Origin: Armatimonadota bacterium
GTDB lineage: Bacteria > Armatimonadota > Fimbriimonadia > Fimbriimonadales > Fimbriimonadaceae
Direction: 5' to 3'
Assembly (NCBI GenBank): GCA_023428805.1
Contig: JAEYWW010000313.1
Coordinates: 1 to 8,457, forward strand
DNA length: 8,457 nucleotides
The notes beneath the pieces are model-generated. The model was given only the letters and a program-made list of their open reading frames with translations. It did no database searches and was not told where the DNA came from. Shown one piece after another: positions 1-6,689 of the stretch. Position 1 is the stretch's first letter, and each line of letters opens with the position of its first letter. The position numbers were made by a program, and so were the translations under genes.

Positions 1-488
1 AGCCTTGGGAGGTGGGACTGGTGGGTGTGTTCATCATCTTCATCTTCTGGGGTGGACTCTATCCGAACACCTTCCTCAAGCCGATGGAGCGGGCGACGAA
101 TGCGACCCGCATGATGGCGGTCAATCCGGTGGGCGCGCGTCCCGCCTGGGCTGATCCTGAACTGGAGATTTCCGACGAGGGCGACCTGGTTCGGATCAGC
201 AACCGAACGATGCCTGCCGCCTTCGACTCCAACGCGGTCAATTCGCTGGTGGCACGTTCAAACTTCTCATTCAATGAGCCGCTGGGTGGATTCCCAAGTC
301 CTCTGAAAGAGGCGACGGACGAGGCAAGTCCTTCTCCTCTGACTCCAGAAGAAGACCATGAATTCGTCCCAACCGAGCCGACTTTGACTGATCCCGAGAG
401 TGAGGAGACGGGCAACGTGCCGGTCTCGCCGTCCGAGAACTCTCAGAATCCAGCCGAGTCAGGAGCAGTCGTTGGAGGCGGGCACTAA
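1..488 (+). CDS. nuoM: NADH-quinone oxidoreductase subunit M, 3' end, with long acidic C-terminal tail (partial)
   Basis: This is the C-terminal end of an antiporter-like proton-pumping subunit of respiratory complex I (NADH to quinone, inner membrane). The gene begins before the window and reads in frame from base 3. The first visible residues are PWE, then a hydrophobic last membrane helix (about 12-60), then WGGLYPNTFL (48-77). This is the hallmark end of NuoM-type subunits, where a GLYP-like motif closes the final helix. The nearby nuoN supports the call. What is odd is what follows: about 134 more residues (84-485) with no membrane segment, rich in Pro, Ser, Thr, Glu and Asp, ending in GGGH. 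Familiar NuoM proteins such as that of E. coli stop roughly 30 residues after this motif. A GTG at 12 could be read as a start, but the homology continues upstream of it, so it is internal. The assignment is fairly sure; NuoL is the main alternative, but gene order before nuoN favours NuoM. Confidence 0.85.
   Translation, partial: PWEVGLVGVFIIFIFWGGLYPNTFLKPMERATNATRMMAVNPVGARPAWADPELEISDEGDLVRISNRTMPAAFDSNAVNSLVARSNFSFNEPLGGFPSPLKEATDEASPSPLTPEEDHEFVPTEPTLTDPESEETGNVPVSPSENSQNPAESGAVVGGGH
473..478 (+). promoter_or_regulatory. Shine-Dalgarno sequence for the UroD-like gene
   Basis: TGGAGG lies 9 bases upstream of the ATG at 488, inside the last codons of nuoM. It is the clearest ribosome binding site in the window. 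It supports the ATG at 488 as a true start, overlapping the nuoM stop as TAATG. Confidence 0.6.
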
Positions 489-1132
489 TGACAGGTCGGG
501 AACGACTGGTTGCCGCAGGCCGGGGCGGAGAGTTGGACCGCAAGCCGCTGATCCTGCGGACACAGGATGCCCGGGCTGATGGCTGGGTGTCCACCGAAGC
601 TGCGCCGCGTGAGGGAGAGCAGGCCTGCCTCAAGCAGGTGGACTCGCCGTTCGCCCGTTCGCTGGCTCAAGGATTGGACCTCAACGATCTGATGCAGGGC
701 GACCCGGCATCGGGTGAGCAGGCGCTTTCGAGCTTTGCCGCTGACACCCGAAAAGAGATGCTGGATGCCCTCGAAGCGGGTTTCGATGGCATCTATTACC
801 GGCTTGACGGCGCATATCCCGACGCCGCGACGCCCATGGAATACGGCGGGCACTATCTGGAAGTGGATCGCGCTCTGCTCTCGGAAGTCGCGGATGCCCG
901 ATTCAACCTGATCTGGGTTGAAGGCGATTCTGAGCCATATTTGGATTTCGTCAGCGACCTTCCAGGCCATGCCCTGGGATGGAGCGTCAGCAAAACGGGC
1001 GTTGCCATCGAATCCCTGCGCGAGATGCGAACGGGGGCATTGGCGGGAGATGCCGACGAGGCTGACATTCACATTTTCGACACATTCGCGGAAGCTCAAG
1101 CCGCCTTGTCCAAAGCAGAGGCTCGAAACTGA
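488..1132 (+). CDS. Short uroporphyrinogen decarboxylase (UroD)-like protein of unknown function
   Basis: The product has 214 residues and no signal peptide or membrane segment, so it is probably cytoplasmic. Its first 18 residues (MTGRERLVAAGRGGELDR) resemble the usual opening of UroD-superfamily proteins, of the form MTxRERVLAALxGxxxDR. Residues about 97-190 also follow the pattern of the second half of that TIM barrel. They include FDGIYYRLDG (99-108), a tyrosine/glycine-rich segment, a strand resembling the family's buried LxHxxG strand but reading FNLIWVEGD, and a strand ending ALGWSVS. The superfamily includes heme-pathway UroD and corrinoid methyltransferases and is normally about 340 residues, so a large middle portion is missing and the usual active-site or zinc-ligand residues are not evident. 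It starts on the nuoM stop (TAATG) with a good Shine-Dalgarno and ends 2 bases before nuoN, so it is almost certainly translated with complex I genes. Heme synthesis activity should not be assumed; the family call is from remembered motifs. Confidence 0.6.
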   Translation: MTGRERLVAAGRGGELDRKPLILRTQDARADGWVSTEAAPREGEQACLKQVDSPFARSLAQGLDLNDLMQGDPASGEQALSSFAADTRKEMLDALEAGFDGIYYRLDGAYPDAATPMEYGGHYLEVDRALLSEVADARFNLIWVEGDSEPYLDFVSDLPGHALGWSVSKTGVAIESLREMRTGALAGDADEADIHIFDTFAEAQAALSKAEARN

Positions 1133-1134
1133 TC

Positions 1135-2670
1135 ATGTACCCGGTTTCCATTCCCAACGTTGACTGGATCGGCCTCGCGCCCGTTTTGACGGTGCTCGTG
1201 ACGGGCATCCTGGCGTTGATCGTCGAGATGCTCCGACCCAAGCACAACAACAATGCGATTGTGGGCGTGTCGTTGGCCGGTCTCGCGGTCGCGGGCTGGT
1301 TTGTATTCACCGCTCCCGCGGGCAGCGTGCGCAGCTTCGGCGGCATGGTCTTGGCCGACTCACTCGGGGCGATCATCCAGCTTCTGCTCATCGCGATCTG
1401 CTTCGTCTGCTTCCTCTTCTCCGAGCCGTACTTGAGGCAGAAGAGAATCGCCTTCGGCGAATTCTATCCGCTCGCTCTCTGGTCCACGGCGGGGGGCATG
1501 ATGATGGCGACGACGGACAACCTGCTGATGCTCTTTATGGGGCTGGAAGTCTTGTCCATCGCGCTCTACTGCCTTGCTGGTATCAGCCGGGGCGAATCGA
1601 AGTCGGAAGAGTCTGCAATCAAGTATTTCCTGCTCGGAGCGTTCGCCAGCGCGTTCCTCTTGATGGGGATCGCTTATCTCTACGGCACGACGGGTTCGAT
1701 CCTTCTGCCAGAGATCAATGCGAAGTTCGCGATGGCGGATTCAAGCACTCAGGGCTTCTTCATCTTCGGCGCGGCGATGATTCTGGTCGGCCTCGCGTTC
1801 AAGATGGCATTGGTGCCGTTCCACAACTGGACTCCGGATGTGTATCAGGGCGCGCCGACGAACGTGACCGCATTCATGGCGGCGGCGTCGAAGACGGCGG
1901 CGGTGGCGGCGATGATCCGGCTCCTCCAGGGCCTGCCGCAGATGAACGAGTTCTGGCTCCCCATCCTCTTCTGGCTCGCGGTGCTCACGATGGTTGTCGG
2001 CAACCTGATCGCCCTGGTGCAGAAGGATGTCAAGCGCGTTCTCGGATACTCTTCCATCGCGAATGCAGGCTACATTCTGGTGGCCCTGATCTCCCATGTG
2101 CAGGCTCCCGACAAGGTCAGCCTGCAATCAGTCCTGTTCTATCTCGGCGCCTATTCCTTCACCACGATCGGCATCTTCGCCGTGATCAGCCTGACCGCGA
2201 AGGCGGGCACGGATGGCAGCCGCTTTGAGGATTTGAATGGTCTTTGGAAGCGTTCGCCGTTCGCGGCGGGCATCCTTGTCCTCTTTGTCGCCTCGCTGAT
2301 CGGCATCCCGCCCACGGCAGGGTTCTTTGGCAAGCTTCTGATCTTCCGGGATGCGCTCGCCGCCGATCAGATGCGCCTCGCTTTGGTGCTGGCCGTCGCC
2401 TCGGTCGTAAGTGTCGCGTATTACCTGCGCATCGTCCAAGCGGCGTTTGTGGATGACCAGGGAGTTGTCAAGCGCGAGTTCGGCGCGGCAACGCCTGGGT
2501 TCAAACTCGCCGTCACGCTCTGCGCCATGAGCGTTGTCCTGATGGGGGTTCTGGTGAGTCCGTTCATGAACGTCACCGGCGCGGTCAAAACGGAGCCGGG
2601 TGAGCTGGTCATCGGCACTGACCAGCAGTCCGACCTTCGCCCGCAGGCATCAGTTTCGGTGAATGAATGA
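1135..2670 (+). CDS. nuoN: NADH-quinone oxidoreductase subunit N
   Basis: This is a proton-pumping antiporter-like membrane subunit of complex I. The 511 residues are hydrophobic almost throughout and fit about 14 membrane helices, close to the usual length of NuoN. The residues expected of the proton channel are present: Glu138 in GLEVLSIALY, Lys223 in FKMALVPFHNWTPDVYQGAP, Lys253 in ASKTAAVAAM, and Lys400 in PPTAGFFGKLL. These match E. coli Glu133, Lys217, Lys247 and Lys395. The motif HNWTPDVYQGAPT is typical of NuoN rather than NuoL or NuoM. The ATG at 1135 lies 2 bases after the preceding stop; only a weak AGAGG is seen 13 bases upstream, so translational coupling is likely. The stop overlaps the next start as ATGA. 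A hydrophilic tail of about 30 residues follows the last helix. Confidence 0.97.
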   Translation: MYPVSIPNVDWIGLAPVLTVLVTGILALIVEMLRPKHNNNAIVGVSLAGLAVAGWFVFTAPAGSVRSFGGMVLADSLGAIIQLLLIAICFVCFLFSEPYLRQKRIAFGEFYPLALWSTAGGMMMATTDNLLMLFMGLEVLSIALYCLAGISRGESKSEESAIKYFLLGAFASAFLLMGIAYLYGTTGSILLPEINAKFAMADSSTQGFFIFGAAMILVGLAFKMALVPFHNWTPDVYQGAPTNVTAFMAAASKTAAVAAMIRLLQGLPQMNEFWLPILFWLAVLTMVVGNLIALVQKDVKRVLGYSSIANAGYILVALISHVQAPDKVSLQSVLFYLGAYSFTTIGIFAVISLTAKAGTDGSRFEDLNGLWKRSPFAAGILVLFVASLIGIPPTAGFFGKLLIFRDALAADQMRLALVLAVASVVSVAYYLRIVQAAFVDDQGVVKREFGAATPGFKLAVTLCAMSVVLMGVLVSPFMNVTGAVKTEPGELVIGTDQQSDLRPQASVSVNE

Positions 2671-3518
2671 AGCTGGGCGTCAGCATGTACAGCTATGTCC
2701 GGGCGGTCAAGGCCGGACAGATGAACCTGGCCAGTTTTGTCGCCGAAGCCAAGCGGATCGGGGCGGATGGTGTCGAGCTGCTCGATTTCTTCTACTCTGA
2801 TCCGGCGAGTGAACGCGAGGATCTCAAGGCGGCGCTTGCCGAGCATGGGCTGCCCTGCGGGGTCTTCAGCGTCGCGCAGAACTTCGCCAAACCCACAGTT
2901 GAAGAGAGGCGGGAACAGCTTGGAAAGATTCTGTTTGGCATCGACGAAGCGGTGTTCTTTGGCGCGGGAGTGGTGCGCGTCTTCGCGGGGGATGTTTCTG
3001 GCGATCTCGCTTTTGAAGATGCGCGGGGCTGGATTATTGACGGCCTGAGCGATGCCTCAAATGCCGCGCACGAGAAGGGAGTCAAGCTCGCGCTGGAGAA
3101 CCACGGCAAGCTCGCCGGGCGCGGCGACCAGGTCCGGGGGATCATCGACGCGGTGAGGGACCGAACCGGGAATGACGCCCTTGGCGCGAACCCGGACACG
3201 GGCAATTTCCTCCTCGTCGGCCAATCGAGCCACGAGGCGATCGGGCAGGTTGCCGACTACGCCTCCATGGTGCACTTCAAAGACTTCCGCCGCGCCCCCG
3301 CCGATCACGAGGGATGGGCTTATGAAGCTCTCGACGGCACGAAGTTTCTCGGCACGGTAATCGGGGAAGGCGACGTCGATCTCGCCAAGTGCCTCGCCGC
3401 GTTGAAGTCCGCAGGCTTTGATGGCTGGGTGAACCTGGAGTATGAAGGCGAGGGAGATCCGATGGTTGAAGTCGAGCTTTCCCTGCAGAATTCACGGAAA
3501 TTCTTGAACTCCGCCTAA
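2667..3518 (+). CDS. Sugar phosphate isomerase/epimerase-like TIM-barrel protein (xylose isomerase-like / AP endonuclease 2 family)
   Basis: The 283-residue protein has the length and strand pattern of the xylose-isomerase-like TIM-barrel family. It opens LGVSMYSY and continues with GADGVELLDFF (Glu37). Likely divalent-metal ligands appear in the family order: Glu144 in LALENHG, Asp177 in NPDTGN, His203 in MVHFKDF and Glu258 in WVNLEYEGEG. Members isomerise or epimerise sugars or inositol derivatives, or act on related hydroxy-carbonyl compounds; the exact substrate cannot be told from sequence. There is no signal peptide, so it is presumably cytoplasmic. Its ATG overlaps the nuoN stop (ATGA) with no Shine-Dalgarno, which points to coupling with nuoN. 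It has no known role in complex I, so its place at the end of the nuo operon may reflect co-expression only. The metal-site residues look intact, so it should be catalytically active. Confidence 0.88.
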   Translation: MKLGVSMYSYVRAVKAGQMNLASFVAEAKRIGADGVELLDFFYSDPASEREDLKAALAEHGLPCGVFSVAQNFAKPTVEERREQLGKILFGIDEAVFFGAGVVRVFAGDVSGDLAFEDARGWIIDGLSDASNAAHEKGVKLALENHGKLAGRGDQVRGIIDAVRDRTGNDALGANPDTGNFLLVGQSSHEAIGQVADYASMVHFKDFRRAPADHEGWAYEALDGTKFLGTVIGEGDVDLAKCLAALKSAGFDGWVNLEYEGEGDPMVEVELSLQNSRKFLNSA

Positions 3519-3547
3519 GTAAATTCCTCCTTACCGAAGCGGAACTT

Positions 3548-3553
3548 CATAAT
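3548..3553 (+). promoter_or_regulatory. Possible -10 promoter element (CATAAT) before the exported-protein gene
   Basis: CATAAT matches five of six bases of the bacterial -10 consensus and ends 6 bases before the GTG at 3560. If used, transcription would start at about the GTG itself, giving a leaderless mRNA. This would fit the lack of a Shine-Dalgarno there. No good -35 match is seen, and read-through from the upstream operon is equally possible because no convincing terminator lies in 3519-3547. Confidence 0.3.
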
Positions 3554-3559
3554 GAGCGT

Positions 3560-5872
3560 GTGCTCTCGCTTGTTCTGTCCACGTTGCTGATCGGCCACAA
3601 TTCGCCCGCGCAAAGAGGCGGTGACACGCTGATCATTCCGGGGATGGGAGGCGCTCGGGATGAGGTGTCGCTCAAGGTTCTCGGGGGAGATTATCGGCTG
3701 GAGAGGCAGCGGGTTGGCTCGCAGACCGCCTTTCCCGATCAGAACCAGAAGCTGGTCACCGTTCTCTTCCAGCTCTCCAGCTCCGCATCCATCACCGCCG
3801 AGCCCGAGAAGCTGTCGACGGGGCTCAAGCTGAGCGATGCCGACGGCAGCAGCTATGAAGTCGTGCGCGGGTTCCCCTTGGCGGTCCTCCAGACTCCCAC
3901 CCAGATTCCGGAGGCAGGGAAAAGTCTGCCCGCAGCGACCCGGTTCACCTTCGGACGCTCCGCCACAGCTCCGATTCTCCAGGCGACATTCGCCGTTCCT
4001 TCACGGGCGATGATCGCACAGATCAGCTTTGGCGAGGGGCGGAACGCCCCCAGCTTGTCGATTCGAGACAAAGTGCGGGGGCTGGATTTTTACGCCGAAA
4101 CAGAGTCGGTCCCGCTCTCCGAAATCAACGCTTCCCAGGGGCATTGGTATGTGAGCCGCGCCCTCGACTTCAAGATGGATGGACACGCGTCGAAGACGGG
4201 GATGCTGGGCGAAATCGACATGGCCGAGGAAGGCGAGCGGTTTGAGATCGTCAACTATGCGGTCCGCAACGCCACAACCAAGCCAATCACGCTCTTCGAC
4301 CCCGAAACCGCGAACATGACCTTCGCTCTTCGGCTCAGCGACAACAAGATCAAGAGGAACGAGTACGGCGCGATCCTGCCCGATTCGGAGCATGGACTGG
4401 CCGAATTCGACCTCCAGCCTGGCGAAACCAAGCAGTTTCGGCTGGCCTTCAAGCTGGGGCGCGGCGAGAACCCAAAGGAGATTCTTGTCATCGAAAGCCA
4501 GGGGCAGAAGCGGGGAAGAACGATCACCTGGCCCTGGGATGGCAAGGGGACAACGCCCTGGGAGAGAATCGGCGGGACGCCTGCCGATGAACCCTCATCA
4601 GAGGCGCTCTCCGACGACATCAAACTCAAGCCAATCTTCGTCCCGGTCAGCCAGCTCAAGAAGAAGCACCCAAAACTCTACGATGCGGCAAAGGCGGTCG
4701 GCAAGATTCCGGTGATTCCCGACCACATCTTTGCGCCCTCCAACAACCTGCTGCTTCCCATGCAGGAGATCGTCGTCGGTCCGACGGTGGAGGGAGGCAC
4801 CTTCCCCACAGGCATATTTGAAGGCAAGGCTTCCGGGGAGCGGATTGAGTTGAAGATGCTGAACACTTCGATCATCCGCGCGACCCTGAGCGGCAAGCGC
4901 GAGAGCCAGGCCACTGTCTCCACGCAGGTCACCCAGCAGAACAGGGAGGGGAGCATCACTGTCGCCAAGGGGTCTGCCTACAGCGTCACGTTCAGCATCC
5001 CTGTCGGCACTAAACCTGGGATTTACATGGCGGAGTTTGAGGTCAAGAATGGCTCCACCCGGATGCTTGTGCCGGTCCGATTCATCGTCGAGGCGGAGAA
5101 GTATTCGCTCAGCATCGCGCCGAAAGTCGGGACGGGAATTTTCATGGAGGCGGACTCTTCGCTGACGCCCAAGATGATCGTGTATTTGAAGGGCAACAAG
5201 GCGCTGAAGGTCAAAGTTTCGGTGGAGAACCTGCCGAAGGGAGTCACAGTCAACCCGGTCGAGGTCACGGTTCAGCCAAACAAGCCGCTGGAAGTTCCGC
5301 TCACATTTTCCGCTGCCAGCAATGCGGTGGGGACGCTCCATTACGGGCATACGTCGAAGATCGTTGTCGCCAGCACCAACCCGAATTTGAAGTCAACCTT
5401 TGATTATCAGGTGTACGTTGACCCGAACTGGGTGCTCTACGAATACTCCGGAAAGATTGGGAAGGTGAACTACGCCGGCTCGATGCTGCTCATGGGCGAT
5501 GGGGAGTGGATTTGGAGCACGAACGGAGGCACAGGCAGCCTGGTGACGGGCGACATTCTGCTGCAGGCGCTCTGCTTCAACCACCCGAACGACCAGGGCG
5601 AGAGACGGTATTTCCAATTGAGCCTGATGTTCACCGCCAAGGCGCAGACCGGCCCCGAACTGACCGCGACTCAGGCTCAAGGGAAGGATCAGTGGCTATC
5701 GGACAACTACTACGCGGTCGCCGACGGAGGAATTTCGATCAAATTCCTGCGGTACGACTACGGCGTTTTCGGCTTCCCGCCCGCCGCACCGTGGGAGTTT
5801 GATGGCGGCGCACCGGCGGCTTATGTGAAGTGGATGCAGGATATGAACTGCAGGCATCAGTTGAAGCAATAG
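3560..5872 (+). CDS. Large exported multi-domain beta-sandwich protein of unknown function
   Basis: I do not recognise this 770-residue protein as a named family. A hydrophobic stretch at residues 1-14 followed by small residues (NSPAQ at 14-18) looks like a short signal peptide, although it lacks the usual positive N-terminus. The rest is soluble and beta-rich. Residues about 30-155 and 185-320 appear to be two related units: each has a strand followed by a non-bonded loop, a KLSD-like or RLSDN-like segment, then an acidic-proline turn and a phenylalanine-rich strand (TRFTF, TKQFRLAF after LQPGE). This resembles DUF4352-type immunoglobulin-like domains. Residues about 454-513 (ending PVRFIVEAE) and 515-620 (LPKGVTVNPVEVTVQP) look like two Ig-like or NEW3-like units. 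A tryptophan- and glycine-rich domain fills about 621-735. The reading frame is open upstream but the GTG at 3560 is its first usable start; an ATG at 3552 is in a different frame. Probably envelope-associated or secreted. The metallopeptidase gene follows 32 bases later. Confidence 0.8.
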   Translation: MLSLVLSTLLIGHNSPAQRGGDTLIIPGMGGARDEVSLKVLGGDYRLERQRVGSQTAFPDQNQKLVTVLFQLSSSASITAEPEKLSTGLKLSDADGSSYEVVRGFPLAVLQTPTQIPEAGKSLPAATRFTFGRSATAPILQATFAVPSRAMIAQISFGEGRNAPSLSIRDKVRGLDFYAETESVPLSEINASQGHWYVSRALDFKMDGHASKTGMLGEIDMAEEGERFEIVNYAVRNATTKPITLFDPETANMTFALRLSDNKIKRNEYGAILPDSEHGLAEFDLQPGETKQFRLAFKLGRGENPKEILVIESQGQKRGRTITWPWDGKGTTPWERIGGTPADEPSSEALSDDIKLKPIFVPVSQLKKKHPKLYDAAKAVGKIPVIPDHIFAPSNNLLLPMQEIVVGPTVEGGTFPTGIFEGKASGERIELKMLNTSIIRATLSGKRESQATVSTQVTQQNREGSITVAKGSAYSVTFSIPVGTKPGIYMAEFEVKNGSTRMLVPVRFIVEAEKYSLSIAPKVGTGIFMEADSSLTPKMIVYLKGNKALKVKVSVENLPKGVTVNPVEVTVQPNKPLEVPLTFSAASNAVGTLHYGHTSKIVVASTNPNLKSTFDYQVYVDPNWVLYEYSGKIGKVNYAGSMLLMGDGEWIWSTNGGTGSLVTGDILLQALCFNHPNDQGERRYFQLSLMFTAKAQTGPELTATQAQGKDQWLSDNYYAVADGGISIKFLRYDYGVFGFPPAAPWEFDGGAPAAYVKWMQDMNCRHQLKQ

Positions 5873-5904
5873 CGGCTGGTTTTTCCGCCATACTTCATGC
5901 ACAA

Positions 5905-6687
5905 ATGAATGCTGCGATTGTGCTGCTGCTGGTCAACGCCCCCTCCACCACACCGGAGATTCGCGTGGGCAAGGATGGGTGGAATGGCGCGCCGGTGGAC
6001 AACATCCAGGCCGTCCTGAAGTCCACGGCCGACGACCTGCTGAAGTTCTTCCCGGAGCGGAAGCTGGCGACCATCCTGGTCGAAAGAAGCACCACGTCGC
6101 CTGTCGCGCTCTATGCCCTCGGGCCCAATGGGGAGTTCCAAATCAGGATCAATTCGGAGGGCACCTACTGGTCGCAGTATGCCTACCAGTTCTCGCACGA
6201 GTTGACGCATGTGCTCTGCGGATTCAAGAAGGTGGAGCCAAACTCAGCGCAGAATATGTGGTTTGAGGAGTCGCTCTGCATGATGGCCTCGCTCTTCACG
6301 ATGCGCCAATTGGCAGAGACCTGGAAGACAAAGCCGCCCTATCCGAACTGGAAGGACTATGCGCCGCATCTGCGAACTTACGCCGACGATGTGATGAAGC
6401 TCCCCCAGCACCAACTGCCGAAAGGAAAGTCGCTTGCGGCTTGGTACAAGGAGAACGAAGAATCCCTGCGGAAGACCGGCGGCGGAGATCGGGAGAAGCA
6501 GTCTGTGGTCGCCAGCGTCCTGCTGCCACTGTTTGAGCAGGAGCCGGAGATGTGGCCCGCCATCGGCTATCTCAATGCCAAGAAGACGGGCGATTCTTCG
6601 TTCAAAACCTACATGGACGCCTGGCAGGACAGCGCGCCGCAGAAGTACCGAAAGTTCATCATCAAAGTGCGGACGAAGTTCGAGTAG
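5905..6687 (+). CDS. Small exported gluzincin-type (HExxH) metallopeptidase-like protein
   Basis: From the ATG at 5905 the protein has 260 residues. It starts with a short hydrophobic segment, MNAAIVLLLVNA, that could be a signal peptide cut after VNA. The zinc site is clear: HELTH at residues 98-102, inside QFSHELTHVLCG, gives two histidine ligands and the catalytic Glu99. A glutamate follows in WFEES, either Glu121 (18 residues after the motif, the M1 spacing) or Glu122 (which aligns with the M1 WLNEG motif by its distance from tryptophan). This arrangement is that of gluzincin peptidases of clan MA, so a zinc peptidase active outside the cytoplasm is likely. The substrate is unknown. A GTG at 5830 would give 285 residues but overlaps the upstream gene by 43 bases and places charged residues ahead of the hydrophobic segment, so I prefer 5905. 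It stops 2 bases before the end of the convergent propeller gene. Paired with the upstream exported protein, it may process or act beside it. Confidence 0.75.
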   Translation: MNAAIVLLLVNAPSTTPEIRVGKDGWNGAPVDNIQAVLKSTADDLLKFFPERKLATILVERSTTSPVALYALGPNGEFQIRINSEGTYWSQYAYQFSHELTHVLCGFKKVEPNSAQNMWFEESLCMMASLFTMRQLAETWKTKPPYPNWKDYAPHLRTYADDVMKLPQHQLPKGKSLAAWYKENEESLRKTGGGDREKQSVVASVLLPLFEQEPEMWPAIGYLNAKKTGDSSFKTYMDAWQDSAPQKYRKFIIKVRTKFE

Positions 6688-6689
6688 GG

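Noticed and set aside
3552..3560. ATG at 3552 as the start of the exported protein
   Set aside because: It is in a different frame from the long coding region. It would be usable only if one base were missing between 3552 and 3565, which nothing else in the sequence requires.
4598..5350. Long minus-strand open frame of 250 codons
   Set aside because: It lies opposite the exported-protein gene and is rich in Arg, His, Asp and Leu without domain-like patterns, as expected of an antisense shadow in GC-rich coding DNA. The same applies to the minus-strand frames at 485-1099 and 6244-6744.
5872..5888. GCGG/CCGC inverted repeat after the exported-protein gene
   Set aside because: A four-pair stem with a nine-base loop and no T run downstream is too weak to call a terminator.
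5830..5904. Upstream GTG start extending the peptidase by 25 residues
   Set aside because: It overlaps the preceding gene by 43 bases, encodes acidic residues ahead of the hydrophobic segment and has no Shine-Dalgarno. The ATG at 5905 gives a more natural exported N-terminus.
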